DNA of 64,000 bases from Hyphomonadaceae bacterium UBA1933 (GTDB lineage Bacteria > Pseudomonadota > Alphaproteobacteria > Caulobacterales > Aquidulcibacteraceae), in assembly GCA_002337085.1 (NCBI GenBank), contig DDFH01000006.1, positions 711,098 to 775,097 on the forward strand. Reading direction: 5' to 3'. The notes under the pieces were generated by a model, which worked only from the letters and a program-made list of their open reading frames with translations, searched no databases and was not told the DNA's origin. A program made the translations under genes and the position numbers. Shown piece after piece: positions 17,641 through 26,930 of this stretch; the first letter of the stretch is position 1; every line of letters starts with the position of its first letter.

Positions 17641-17660
17641 GAAAATTGCAGGAGTTTATT

Positions 17661-18629
17661 ATGACTAGCCAAATCGAAAAACGCAGTAATGGCAAAATTT
17701 TCGACAATATCACCCAAACCATTGGTGCAACACCATTGGTGCGGTTGAATAAAATTGCCAAGAAATATAATTTAAAGGCGAATATTCTTGCCAAACTCGA
17801 ATTTTTTAATCCGATTGCATCTGTAAAGGATCGTATCGGTGTGGCGATGATTGAAGAATTAGAAGAGCGTGGCCTCATCAATCAAGATACCATTTTGGTT
17901 GAGCCGACTTCGGGCAATACCGGCATCGCGCTTGCCTTTGTTTCTGCACAACGTGGTTATAAATTAAAACTTGTTATGCCTGAAACCATGTCTTTGGAGC
18001 GCCGCAAAATGCTGGCATTTTTGGGTGCGGAACTTGTTCTAACCCCCGGTTCAGCTGGTATGAAGGGCGCAGTTGCAGAGGCAGAGAGAATTGTTAAAGA
18101 AACCCCAAATTCAATTATCCCTGGGCAGTTTGTTAACCCTGCGAACCCTGCGGTTCATAAAAAAACCACCGCATTAGAAATTTTGGATGATACCGCTGGT
18201 GATGTTGCGGCATTTGTCGCTGGTGTTGGCACAGGCGGCACAATTACCGGCGTTGGTCAGGTTTTAAAAGAAAAAGTTGATGGCGTTAAAATCGTTGCGG
18301 TTGAACCCGAAGCATCACCAGTATTATCAGGTGGCAATCCCGGCCCACATAAAATCCAAGGGATTGGTGCAGGCTTTATTCCAGAAGTACTTGATAGATC
18401 GGTAATTGATGAAATTATCACTATTTCGAATGATGAAGCCTTTGACACATCACGTGAATTAGCACGTGAAGAGGGAATTCCGGCGGGCATTTCATCTGGT
18501 GCAAACCTTCGTGCCGCAATCAAACTTGCACACTCTGGAAATTATGACGGTAAGAATATTGTGGTAATCATTCCAAGTTTTGCCGAACGTTACATTTCTT
18601 CTGCGCTTTTTGAAGGAATTGGTGAATAA
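17661..18629 (+). CDS. cysK: Cysteine synthase A (O-acetylserine sulfhydrylase)
   Basis: CysK makes cysteine from O-acetylserine and sulfide with pyridoxal phosphate. In the 322-residue protein the PLP lysine is in NPIASVKDR (about K56). EPTSGNTGIALAFVSAQRGY is the substrate loop and GVGTGGTITG binds the PLP phosphate. EASPVLSGG and GPHKIQGIGAGFIP are typical of the CysK rather than the cystathionine beta-synthase branch. The ATG at 17661 has AGGAG six bases upstream; an in-frame TTG at 17646 is unlikely. Twin inverted repeats upstream suggest sulfur-linked repression. Confidence 0.96.
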   Translation: MTSQIEKRSNGKIFDNITQTIGATPLVRLNKIAKKYNLKANILAKLEFFNPIASVKDRIGVAMIEELEERGLINQDTILVEPTSGNTGIALAFVSAQRGYKLKLVMPETMSLERRKMLAFLGAELVLTPGSAGMKGAVAEAERIVKETPNSIIPGQFVNPANPAVHKKTTALEILDDTAGDVAAFVAGVGTGGTITGVGQVLKEKVDGVKIVAVEPEASPVLSGGNPGPHKIQGIGAGFIPEVLDRSVIDEIITISNDEAFDTSRELAREEGIPAGISSGANLRAAIKLAHSGNYDGKNIVVIIPSFAERYISSALFEGIGE

Positions 18630-18733
18630 ATAAAAATCGCATTAAAATTAGTAGGGTATAGTTCAAAGAGCTTCATAATTTTTAAAAAATAATATAGTAG
18701 TTTTGTGTTTTATAAATTTTGAAATGGTAATCT

Positions 18734-19894
18734 GTGACAAAACTTTACACGAAAATAATGGTGTTGGCGTTATGTTTGGTTATGGGGGCGTGTTCCACAC
18801 GCCCTCCTGGTCTTATGACGCCACTTACAAGCTACGCAAATGTAGCATCCAAAGCAGATAAAGTTAATTTAATGGTGGTGACTAATCGTAAGCCATCGCA
18901 AAATCCTGCATTACTTTATTCCGGCGTTCGGGGCGATGAAAACCATTATAATGATATTGATGTCTCTATTCCGCCTGTTGAAAACCGTAAAGCGGGAAGG
19001 ATACAATGGCCAAAAAACCGCCAACCTAACCCTGAAAAAGAATTTGCCACTTTACGGGTTAGTTCGCTTGATGACGCCGCCTTTAATAAATGGATTGCAG
19101 AGAAATCAGCGAAATATGACGGTAACTTTTTAGTTTTTGTGCATGGGTTTAATACGCCATATGATGGCGGGGTTTTCCTTTTGGCGCAAATTGTACACGA
19201 TAGTAATATGAAGGATGCGCCCATATTATTTTCGTGGCCATCACGCGGCAAAATTCTTGCCTATGATTATGATCGTGAAAGCGCCACTTATTCACGCGCT
19301 GCACTTGCCGATTTGCTAGAAAAACTTATCAAGAATGAAAACGTGCAGCATGTGAATATTTTTGCGCATTCGATGGGAAGCTGGCTTACTATGGAGGCAT
19401 TGCGAACCATAAAATTACAAGATGGCTTAATTTCGCCAAAAATAAATAATATTATTCTTGCTTCGCCTGACATTGATATCATGGTGTTTAAAAACCAATA
19501 TTATGATTTGGGAACAAATCTGCCGACAATATCACTTTTGGTATCAAAGAATGATGAGGCGTTGAAAATGTCACGTATTATTGGTGGTAATATTGACCGT
19601 TTGGGTTTAGTGGATTTTTCAAGAGAGCCTTATAAAAGCGCCGTTAACAGCGTTAATATGAGTGTCATTGATGTTACCGCAGTAAAAGGCGGTGGGGCCT
19701 CCGAACATTTGAAGTTTTCTGAAAGCCCTGAAATCGTTAAATTAATTGGTGAAGACCTTATAAATGGTCAAAAACTCTCGGAAAGTGATGCCAATCTTAA
19801 TGACAAGCTTGGCATTTTAATCACTGGTGGTGCGAAAGAAATTGTAAAAGGCGTCGGCAAAGTTCAAAAAAAGCGTAAGAGATTTAGCTTTTAG
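18734..19894 (+). CDS. Alpha/beta-hydrolase lipoprotein (DUF900 type)
   Basis: A lipoprotein signal ends in LVMGAC (lipidated Cys about residue 20). The mature part is an alpha/beta hydrolase of the DUF900 group: NFLVFVHGFNTPYDGGVFLLAQ (oxyanion region), PILFSWPSRG, and the nucleophile elbow AHSMGSW with Ser about 213. The substrate is unknown; family members are often called esterases/lipases without proof. The start is GTG at 18734, giving 386 residues. The C-terminal ~40 residues are Lys-rich. It precedes the pantothenate operon by 79 bases. Confidence 0.85.
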   Translation: MTKLYTKIMVLALCLVMGACSTRPPGLMTPLTSYANVASKADKVNLMVVTNRKPSQNPALLYSGVRGDENHYNDIDVSIPPVENRKAGRIQWPKNRQPNPEKEFATLRVSSLDDAAFNKWIAEKSAKYDGNFLVFVHGFNTPYDGGVFLLAQIVHDSNMKDAPILFSWPSRGKILAYDYDRESATYSRAALADLLEKLIKNENVQHVNIFAHSMGSWLTMEALRTIKLQDGLISPKINNIILASPDIDIMVFKNQYYDLGTNLPTISLLVSKNDEALKMSRIIGGNIDRLGLVDFSREPYKSAVNSVNMSVIDVTAVKGGGASEHLKFSESPEIVKLIGEDLINGQKLSESDANLNDKLGILITGGAKEIVKGVGKVQKKRKRFSF

Positions 19895-19973
19895 ACGTGA
19901 GCTAAAAAACAATCACTTGGCATTTCTTTTGAGATGTTATATTGCACTGCAAAACAAATTTCAGGGGGAAATT

Positions 19974-20771
19974 ATGAATATTCATGATTTCGCGAAAAAG
20001 AAACTTGATGGCACTAAAATCTCATGTGTCACTTGTTATGATTACTCATCGGCATTAATCGTTGCCGAAAGTGATATTGATTGTGTCCTTGTTGGCGACA
20101 GTCTTGCTATGACCATCTATGGCTATGATTCAACTTTACCGGCCGATATTCCGATGATGGCGGCGCATATTGCGGCGGTTGCGCGTGGCTTTAAGGCCAA
20201 GGGGGCGCAAAAATTCATCATTGGCGATATGCCGTTTACCACTTATCGCAGAGGGATTGAGAATGCGGTTGCTGCGGCGGGTGAATTACTAAAAGCTGGC
20301 GCCCATGCTGTAAAATTAGAGGGGGCGGACGGCAACCTTGAAATTATCAAGCATTTTGTCGAAGGCGGTATACCGGTTATGGGGCATATTGGCCTTACCC
20401 CACAATTTGTGAACACTATGGGCGGTTTCAAGGTACAGGGTCGCAATGATGAAAAAGCGCAAAAAATCCTTGATGATGCGTTGCGCCTTGAGGCAGCGGG
20501 ATGTTTTTCTATTGTTATAGAAGGTGTTCCTGCGGTTTTGGGTAAAAAAATCTCCAAGGCATTAAAAATCCCAACCATTGGCATTGGTGCAGGTAAAGAT
20601 TGCGATGGACAGGTTTTGGTATGGCAAGATTTTTTGGGGCTTAATAATGGTCACAAGGCGCGTTTTGTTCGCGAATTTGCACACCAATTTTCAGAAACCA
20701 AAACAGTTCTGAACAAGGTTCATGAGGCAATTTTAAATGCTGAATATCCGAATGATGCGGAATCTTATTAA
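19974..20771 (+). CDS. panB: 3-methyl-2-oxobutanoate hydroxymethyltransferase
   Basis: PanB transfers a hydroxymethyl group from methylene-tetrahydrofolate to alpha-ketoisovalerate, the first committed step to pantothenate. The 265-residue protein has VTCYDYSSALIVAESDIDCVLVGDSLAM at the N-terminus (metal-binding Asp of VGDS), AHAVKLEG, and IPTIGIGAGKDCDGQVLVW near the C-terminus. The ATG at 19974 follows a strong CAGGGGGA site; an in-frame TTG at 19917 has none. panC starts on the last base of the panB stop, so the two are coupled. Confidence 0.97.
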   Translation: MNIHDFAKKKLDGTKISCVTCYDYSSALIVAESDIDCVLVGDSLAMTIYGYDSTLPADIPMMAAHIAAVARGFKAKGAQKFIIGDMPFTTYRRGIENAVAAAGELLKAGAHAVKLEGADGNLEIIKHFVEGGIPVMGHIGLTPQFVNTMGGFKVQGRNDEKAQKILDDALRLEAAGCFSIVIEGVPAVLGKKISKALKIPTIGIGAGKDCDGQVLVWQDFLGLNNGHKARFVREFAHQFSETKTVLNKVHEAILNAEYPNDAESY

Positions 20772-21553
20772 TGCCTAAAATATTTAAAAATCCTACTGAA
20801 ATGATTGCCGCACGCAATGAATGGCATATGCAAGGTTTGACCATCGGCTTTGTCCCAACAATGGGTGCATTGCATGAAGGCCATGCAGAGCTAATTAAAA
20901 ATGCGCGCAGTGATAATCAAATTGTGGTTTTATCAATCTTTGTAAACCCAACCCAGTTTAATCAAAAAGAAGATTTTGAAAAATATCCAAGCACAATTGA
21001 AAAAGATTTAGAGATTGCTAAAAAGCTTGGTGTCGATGCGGTGTTTACCCCGCAATATGATGATATCTATCCCGATAATTATCGTTATGTTCTTGCCGAA
21101 AATGATTTTTCAAAAAAATTATGTGGCAAAGACCGCCCAGGTCATTTTGACGGGGTTTTAACGATTGTTATGAAGCTTTTTAATATCGTAAAACCCTCCA
21201 AGGCATATTTTGGTGAAAAGGATTTCCAACAGCTTGAATTAATCAAAGGCATGGTTTCGGCATTTTTCATGGATTTGGAAATTGTTCCCGTTGCGATTGT
21301 TCGTGAAGCTGATGGGCTTGCCAAATCATCGCGCAATGTTCGATTAAATTCTGATGGGCGCGCCCTTGCACCCAAAATCTATAAAATTATTACCAACGCC
21401 AAAACAGCGGAGGCGGCAGAAAAAGAACTGCGTACCGCTGGCTTTGTGGTCGATTATGTTACAGACATTGGCAATCGTCGCTTTGTTGCGGTAAAAACCA
21501 ATCTAACGCATGATGGCAGCGAGGTGAGGTTGATTGATAATGCCAAAATCTAA
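20771..21553 (+). CDS. panC: Pantothenate synthetase
   Basis: PanC condenses pantoate and beta-alanine using ATP. The 260-residue protein carries the nucleotide-binding GFVPTMGALHEGH motif, FVNPTQFNQKEDFEKYP, and RPGHFDGVLTIVMKLFNIV, followed by YFGEKDFQQL and the KSSRNVRL loop. It is slightly shorter than the usual ~280 residues because the C-terminal domain is compact, but every active-site segment is present. It overlaps the panB stop by one base at the 5' end and coaBC by 14 bases at the 3' end. Confidence 0.96.
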   Translation: MPKIFKNPTEMIAARNEWHMQGLTIGFVPTMGALHEGHAELIKNARSDNQIVVLSIFVNPTQFNQKEDFEKYPSTIEKDLEIAKKLGVDAVFTPQYDDIYPDNYRYVLAENDFSKKLCGKDRPGHFDGVLTIVMKLFNIVKPSKAYFGEKDFQQLELIKGMVSAFFMDLEIVPVAIVREADGLAKSSRNVRLNSDGRALAPKIYKIITNAKTAEAAEKELRTAGFVVDYVTDIGNRRFVAVKTNLTHDGSEVRLIDNAKI

Positions 21554-22775
21554 AATTCTTGTATTGGTTTCGGGGTCAATTGCCGCATATAAAGCGTGCT
21601 ATTTGGTTTCCAAACTTGTGCAAAATGGATTTGCGGTAAAGGTTGCGGCATCAAATTCAGCATTGAATTTTGTTGGAGCAACCACTTTTGAAGCGTTATC
21701 GGGTCAAGAGGTTGCAAAAGATACTTTTGAGGCTGGGCGTGCGCTAGATCATATATATCTTATACGTGATGCAGATTTGGTCATTTGTGTACCGGCAACG
21801 GGAAATTTTATCAATAAGGTTGCAAACGGCATTGCCGATGATTTTTTAACTACGCTCGCCCTTGCCCATGATTTTTCTAAACCATTTTTAATTGCGCCGG
21901 CTATGAATACACAAATGTATTTGCATCCTGCTACGCAATTATCTGTTGGGAAATTGCGTGAATATGGATTTGGAATTTTGGAAACTGCCTCTGGCGTTTT
22001 GGCTTGCCAAGAGGTTGGTTCGGGAAAATTGCTTGACCCCGATTTGATTTTTGATGAAATCGTCAAGGCATTGGGGCAAAAGCCTCAGGCAAAAGCAATT
22101 GAAACAATTAAAATGCCTAAAATCCTTATAACTTCGGGGGGCTGCGTAGAAAAAATTGATAATGTCCGTGCCATTACCAATACTTCAAGCGGCAAAACTG
22201 GGGCACGCCTTGCTGATATTCTGTCAGACTTTGGTTTTGAGGTTCATTTTTTAACTGCCAAATCTGGTGCAAGACCGAATGCAAAAGTTGAAACCACTAT
22301 TTTCACCGATTTCAAAAGCCTGGAGCATGAATTATACAATGCCCTTGGCAAAAATGATTTTGATTTTGTAATACATACCGCAGCAGTAAGCGATTATTCA
22401 GTAAAAGAAGTTTTGGTAGGTGGCAATGCAACCGACACCGATACAAAAATCCCATCGACCAACCAAGAAATTGAAATAAAACTGGTTAAAAACCCAAAAT
22501 TAATAAACCAAATTAAACAAAAATCGCCAAAATCCAAATTAATTGGTTTCAAACTCACCAATAATATAGATGATGCCGATGTGGCGGTAAAAAAACAAAT
22601 TCTTGAAGCTAATTGCGATTTAGTGGTTCACAATGCCTTGGAACAAATATCTGGTGATAAAACACAACACAGCTTTAATGTTTTTGGTAAAACTTCGGAA
22701 AAAATCACCGAATTAAAAGGCGTTGATGCGCTGGGGGCTTTCATAAGTAATTATATAATGTGGGGGGTAAGATGA
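21540..22775 (+). CDS. coaBC: Bifunctional CoaBC (phosphopantothenoylcysteine synthetase/decarboxylase)
   Basis: CoaBC joins 4'-phosphopantothenate to cysteine and decarboxylates the product. The N-terminal flavoprotein CoaC half shows VSGSIAAYKACYLVSKL, the PAMN motif (IAPAMNTQMY) and the Cys of VLACQEVGSGK. The C-terminal CoaB half begins about residue 190 with ITSGGCVEKIDNVRAITNTSSGKTG, a variant of the common SGPTREPIDPVRYISN pattern, and has KLVKNPKLI. The total of 411 residues fits. The start at ATG 21540 overlaps panC; coaX overlaps the stop in ATGA. Confidence 0.94.
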   Translation: MPKSKILVLVSGSIAAYKACYLVSKLVQNGFAVKVAASNSALNFVGATTFEALSGQEVAKDTFEAGRALDHIYLIRDADLVICVPATGNFINKVANGIADDFLTTLALAHDFSKPFLIAPAMNTQMYLHPATQLSVGKLREYGFGILETASGVLACQEVGSGKLLDPDLIFDEIVKALGQKPQAKAIETIKMPKILITSGGCVEKIDNVRAITNTSSGKTGARLADILSDFGFEVHFLTAKSGARPNAKVETTIFTDFKSLEHELYNALGKNDFDFVIHTAAVSDYSVKEVLVGGNATDTDTKIPSTNQEIEIKLVKNPKLINQIKQKSPKSKLIGFKLTNNIDDADVAVKKQILEANCDLVVHNALEQISGDKTQHSFNVFGKTSEKITELKGVDALGAFISNYIMWGVR

Positions 22776-23545
22776 TTTTGGCGCTTGATGTTGGCAATAC
22801 CCAAATTTACGGCGGTCTTGTCAAAAATGATAAAGTTATATTTCAATTTCGCCGTGCCTCTAAAAGCGGGGCATCATCAGATGAAATTGGGATTTTCTTG
22901 CGTCTTGTAATGCGTGAAAATGGTTTTGATCCTGAAAAAATTAAGAAAATCGCTATTTGCTCGGTTGTGCCACAAGATAACCATTCTTTGGCAAGTGCAT
23001 GCATGAAATATTTTGATAAAGCACCATTTTTTTTGGATGCGACTGTAAAAACCGGATTAAATAATAAATATGACAATCCAATCGAAGTTGGTGCCGACAG
23101 AATTGCCAATGCCATTGCCGCGTTAAAATTATATCCAGACAAAAATTTGGTTGTGATTGATTTGGGAACAGCAACTACTTTTTGTGCCATTACAAAAGAA
23201 CGTGAATATATGGGTGGTGTAATCCTTGCGGGCTTGCGGCTTTCTAATGACGCGCTTGGCTCAAAAGCGGCGAAATTATCAAATGTTGAAATTCGTAAAT
23301 GTGATAATGTTTTGGGTACAAATACCATAAATTCTATGCAATCTGGTCTATACTACGGGCATTTGGGTGCGTGCAAAGAAATTATTGCGGGTCTATCAAC
23401 TGAATGTTTTGGTGGCGAGAAGCCATTTGTTATTGGCACGGGTGGTTTTTCCTCTATGTTCGAAGGAACAGGGATTTTTGATGCTATTGTGCCTGATTTG
23501 GTTATTCAAGGGTTGTTAGAGGGGCTGAGTTTAAACAAAATCTAG
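22772..23545 (+). CDS. coaX: Type III pantothenate kinase
   Basis: CoaX phosphorylates pantothenate, the first step of CoA synthesis, and is not inhibited by CoA. In the 257-residue protein the ASKHA phosphate-binding motif is LALDVGNTQIYGG, followed by the substrate motif NPIEVGADRIANAIA, VVIDLGTATTF with the catalytic Asp region, and GGVILAGLRLSNDAL. Its ATG overlaps the coaBC stop as ATGA with GGGGGG just upstream. Together with panB, panC and coaBC it forms one unit covering most of pantothenate and CoA synthesis. Confidence 0.95.
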   Translation: MILALDVGNTQIYGGLVKNDKVIFQFRRASKSGASSDEIGIFLRLVMRENGFDPEKIKKIAICSVVPQDNHSLASACMKYFDKAPFFLDATVKTGLNNKYDNPIEVGADRIANAIAALKLYPDKNLVVIDLGTATTFCAITKEREYMGGVILAGLRLSNDALGSKAAKLSNVEIRKCDNVLGTNTINSMQSGLYYGHLGACKEIIAGLSTECFGGEKPFVIGTGGFSSMFEGTGIFDAIVPDLVIQGLLEGLSLNKI

Positions 23546-23592
23546 TGAAGTTTGAAATAATATAAACTTATAAAGCAAGAGGTTACAGGGAA

Positions 23593-24309
23593 ATGAAATC
23601 AATATTACCGCTACTAATGATGGGGGTTTTTATGACTGGTTGTGCGTCTTTACCAGAAAAACAACATTCTGGTCATCAAGTTGCGTTTACAAAGCAGGGT
23701 AACTCTTACCAATATTTACGCTATATGCCGGATAATTATGACCCAAAGGGTGAAAAATCACCAGTTCTGGTTTTCCTTCACGGTTCGGGTGAGCGCGGGA
23801 ATGATATTAATCTTGTGAAAGTTCATGGCCCACCGCAATTGGTTGAGAATGGCCATGACTTGCCATTTATCGTTATTTCGCCACAGCTTGAAAGCAATGA
23901 AATGTGGGATGATGCCCGCCTTGATGCGACTTTAAAAGCGGCGATTGCTGGCACAAATTATGACCCAGACCGTATTTATGTTACTGGGCTATCATTGGGT
24001 GGCATCGGAACTTGGAATTGGGCAATTGCCCATCCTAATGAGTTTGCAGCGATTGCACCTGTTGCAGCACCTTCAAATGTCGCATTTGCATGCAAATTGA
24101 AAAATGTTCCAATTTGGCTGTTTCATGGCATGAAAGATGATGTGGTTTCACCTATTCATTCAAAAGATATGGAACGTTGGATTAATGATTGCGGTGGTCA
24201 TGTAAAGGCAACTTATTACCCAGATGCAAATCATGATTCATGGACGGCAACATATAATAATCCCGAAGTTTATGATTGGTTGCTACAGCATAAACTTAAG
24301 GCAAAATAG
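23593..24309 (+). CDS. Alpha/beta-hydrolase lipoprotein (carboxylesterase/dienelactone hydrolase-like)
   Basis: A short lipoprotein signal (MTGC, Cys about residue 17) precedes a complete alpha/beta-hydrolase domain. The oxyanion region is VLVFLHGSGERGND, the nucleophile elbow TGLSLGG (Ser about 134), and the acid and His are in GMKDDVVSP (Asp 182/183) and ANHDSW (His about 214). The architecture fits lipid-anchored esterases or feruloyl esterase-like enzymes. It starts 47 bases after coaX, possibly on the same transcript, behind AGGGAA. The substrate is unknown. A perfect 8-bp hairpin without a T run overlaps its stop codon (24309-24329). Confidence 0.87.
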   Translation: MKSILPLLMMGVFMTGCASLPEKQHSGHQVAFTKQGNSYQYLRYMPDNYDPKGEKSPVLVFLHGSGERGNDINLVKVHGPPQLVENGHDLPFIVISPQLESNEMWDDARLDATLKAAIAGTNYDPDRIYVTGLSLGGIGTWNWAIAHPNEFAAIAPVAAPSNVAFACKLKNVPIWLFHGMKDDVVSPIHSKDMERWINDCGGHVKATYYPDANHDSWTATYNNPEVYDWLLQHKLKAK

Positions 24310-24375
24310 TCATTTTCATATAAAATGACGTTTGATATCTTTTAATATCTGACGGCTTGAATTATTGGGGTGTGA

Positions 24376-25257
24376 ATGAACACCCCAAAAACCAATCCCT
24401 TTATCGGCATCTTCCTTTTAATCCTGTCTATGATGTTCTTTCAAGGCGGTGCAGGCTTCGCCACGTTTTTAATGAAAGAAACCGGCCCATATGGTGCAAC
24501 CGCATTGCGGCAAGTATTTTCATTGGTTTCAATGATCTTCATTGCCCGTATGTGGAAGATTGATTTTTCTAAAATTGATCTTAAAAAATTCCTTGCTTAC
24601 GGCATTAGTCTTGGGTTGATGAATCTAACCTTTTATATTGCGATTGAACGTATTCCGTTAGGTGTTGCGGTTGCCATTGAGTTTTCGGGCCCCTTGTTTG
24701 TAAGCCTTATATCATCGCGCAAACCGCTTGATTTCCTATGGGTTTTGCTTGCTTGTGTTGGTCTATATTTCCTTATGCCAATCAGCCAATTTGGCGCACA
24801 TCTTGATAAAATTGGGGTTTTATGTGCGGTTTTGGCGGCAATCGGTTGGGCGGGATATATTATTGCGGGGCATCGCCTTGGCAAAGATTTTGATGGTCTT
24901 ACGGCTGTCGCATTGGGGATTTTTGTTTCATCCCTTTTCACGGTTCCAATCGGAATTGTGAATGCCGGCGCAATTTTGTTTGAGCCAAAAATATTATTGT
25001 TTGGACTTGCGCTTGGGCTTTTGACTAATGCTATTCCATATTCGATTGAAATGATGGCACTAAAACAACTTTCACGCCAAAGTTTTTCACTATTAATGTC
25101 TTTAGAACCCGCATTTGCGGCATTGGCGGGCGCAATAATTTTATCGCAAAACCTCGGATTGATACAAATAATTGCCATTGCGCTTATAATCTTTGCAACC
25201 ATTGGCTCAACATTATCGCATAATGACAAGCCAGTGGTCGAAGAATTACAAAGCTAG
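24376..25257 (+). CDS. EamA/RhtA-family inner-membrane exporter
   Basis: The 293-residue protein has ten hydrophobic segments arranged as two EamA repeats. The sequence around FQGGAGFATFLMKETGPYGATALRQ and VAVAIEFSGPLFVSL resembles RhtA-type threonine/homoserine exporters of the drug/metabolite transporter superfamily. The substrate cannot be fixed from sequence. GGGGTG precedes the ATG. The next gene is convergent, beginning its stop two bases away. Confidence 0.88.
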   Translation: MNTPKTNPFIGIFLLILSMMFFQGGAGFATFLMKETGPYGATALRQVFSLVSMIFIARMWKIDFSKIDLKKFLAYGISLGLMNLTFYIAIERIPLGVAVAIEFSGPLFVSLISSRKPLDFLWVLLACVGLYFLMPISQFGAHLDKIGVLCAVLAAIGWAGYIIAGHRLGKDFDGLTAVALGIFVSSLFTVPIGIVNAGAILFEPKILLFGLALGLLTNAIPYSIEMMALKQLSRQSFSLLMSLEPAFAALAGAIILSQNLGLIQIIAIALIIFATIGSTLSHNDKPVVEELQS

Positions 25258-25258
25258 T

Positions 25259-26440
25259 TTAATGTAAAACGTTTTGCGGTTTTGGCTGTGTTAAAAGACC
25301 TGCAAAAAACGAAGTAAAGATGCTTTGTAATCCTAGGCAACCCAATAGCATTGATGGAATTGCAAGGCGCATCATTTGGCTTTCATTTAGCTGTCCATAG
25401 CCTGTTTTACCCCAAATCATCACCGCAGCAACCGCCAATGCAATGCTAAGGAAAATCATGATACCGCCGATGATAGAGCCAGTTTCAACCGTAAACCACG
25501 CACGGAAATTTTTGATAAAATCGGTTTCTTTCCAGAAATTTTCACGAACCCCAAACAATCTCGCCAGATATGCAAAACTAAGGATTTGTGCCGCCATAAT
25601 GACAAAGGCAGAAGAGAAAAGAATGGTATGTACGCCAAGGCGCAAAGATCCGAATTGCTGATCCCCTGGTAAAAGCCAACCAAGACCCAAAACACCAAGA
25701 ACCAAAAGCAATAAGGCAGGGAACATATAAAGCCATTTAGGCGCAAAGGTTAGAAGGAATTTAAGGTGGCGCCAACCATCACGCCAAGAGCGGAGGTGAG
25801 GTGGGCGTGAACGGCCATCTTTTTTCAGAGTGGTTGGTGCTTCTGCCATTTTTAAATGGTTCAATCCAGCTTTAACCACCATTTCAGAGGCAAATTCCAT
25901 ACCCGTTGTATTTAGGTTCAATTTCAAAATTGATTCGCGGTTAAATGCACGCAAGCCACAGTGGAAGTCGCCAATTGGTAAATTGTAAAAAATCCGCCCT
26001 AAATAGCTAAGGACGGGGTTGCCAAGATATTTGTGAAGCGGTGGCATCGCACCCGGTTCAATTCCACCCAAGAAGCGGTTGCCCATACAAAGTTCAACAC
26101 CGCCACGAAGCTTTTCGATAAATGGCATTAATGATGCAAAGTCATATGAATCATCGGCATCACCCATCGCAACAAATTTGCCTTTTGCCGATTGAATACC
26201 GCCAATAAGTGCCGCGCCATAACCGCGAACAGCAACAGGAACAACTCGTGCGCCATTTTTTGTCGCAATTTCCTGTGAACCATCGGTCGATCCATTGTCG
26301 GCAATAATGATTTCCGCAGAAAGGTTATTTTCCTTGATAAATTTTTGACATTTTTGAATACATATTTCCAATGTTTCAGCCTCATTAAGGCAAGGCATAA
26401 CAATTGAAAGCTCGATTTCAGGATTTGTTGTTGAATTCAT
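25259..26440 (-). CDS. Membrane-bound family 2 glycosyltransferase (dolichyl-phosphate mannose synthase-like)
   Basis: The N-terminal ~230 residues are a GT2 catalytic domain: LSIVMPCLNEAETLEICIQ, IIADNGSTDGS, and the metal-binding DADDSYD. The acceptor region FHCGLRAFNRES is typical of polyprenyl-phosphate glycosyltransferases. The C-terminal part has four hydrophobic segments that would anchor it in the inner membrane. Such enzymes load a sugar onto undecaprenyl phosphate for glycan or protein modification. It has no sugar-operon neighbours, so its pathway is unknown. Confidence 0.9.
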   Translation of the reverse strand: MNSTTNPEIELSIVMPCLNEAETLEICIQKCQKFIKENNLSAEIIIADNGSTDGSQEIATKNGARVVPVAVRGYGAALIGGIQSAKGKFVAMGDADDSYDFASLMPFIEKLRGGVELCMGNRFLGGIEPGAMPPLHKYLGNPVLSYLGRIFYNLPIGDFHCGLRAFNRESILKLNLNTTGMEFASEMVVKAGLNHLKMAEAPTTLKKDGRSRPPHLRSWRDGWRHLKFLLTFAPKWLYMFPALLLLVLGVLGLGWLLPGDQQFGSLRLGVHTILFSSAFVIMAAQILSFAYLARLFGVRENFWKETDFIKNFRAWFTVETGSIIGGIMIFLSIALAVAAVMIWGKTGYGQLNESQMMRLAIPSMLLGCLGLQSIFTSFFAGLLTQPKPQNVLH

Positions 26441-26512
26441 GATTTAAGACTTTACGACCATATCTAATAAAAGGGTAAAAGCATCAGCTAAAGCCCTTTA
26501 GCAAGAATTTAT

Positions 26513-26866
26513 CTATTTCAAAACAGCATTTGGCATTTGTCCGTCAAACTTTGTCACAGAACAGCCATAGCCGGGGGTCAAACTAGCGCGTGCAACCGAC
26601 ATTCCCGATGCGCTGGCAAACACGGTTTCGGACATATAAACCAATTTTACGGATTTATAATGCTTGCCAAGGGTTACTTTCATTTCATCAAGACATTGGT
26701 TTTCATCGCGGGTTTGCACATAAAGGCAAGAGCACATTTGCTTTGCCATTAGCCCAGCGCCAATATCGGCATATTTTTTTGCATAATAAAACATCACTGC
26801 GCCGACAATTGCGACCACCAGCAATAGGATTCCGATAATAGATGTAAAAGAAGGCAGTTTTTTCAC
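26513..26866 (-). CDS. Small single-pass membrane protein, unknown function
   Basis: The 117-residue protein has an N-terminal membrane segment (SIIGILLLVVAIVGAVMFYY) and an extracytoplasmic domain with four conserved-looking cysteines (CSCLYV, QCLDEM, GYGCSV), probably disulfide bonded. I do not recognise the family. It starts with GTG at 26866 behind AAAGGTG, and is divergent from the serine hydrolase gene 64 bases away, which suggests a functional pair sharing a promoter region. Confidence 0.7.
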   Translation of the reverse strand: MKKLPSFTSIIGILLLVVAIVGAVMFYYAKKYADIGAGLMAKQMCSCLYVQTRDENQCLDEMKVTLGKHYKSVKLVYMSETVFASASGMSVARASLTPGYGCSVTKFDGQMPNAVLK

Positions 26867-26930
26867 GCCATTTCACCTTTGAGATTCATTCAAGTTGGAT
26901 TATGTTTATCTCATAAATTTGGATATTAAA

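Noticed and set aside
19883..19906. Hairpin TTTAGCT / AGCTAAA over the stop of the DUF900 lipoprotein gene
   Set aside because: AT-rich 7-bp stem with a 10-base loop and no T run on the coding strand; not convincing as a terminator.
24633..25229. 198-codon minus-strand open frame opposite the EamA exporter gene
   Set aside because: Antisense to a clear transporter with conserved motifs; the translation is rich in Ser, Lys, Pro and Ala, without any domain.
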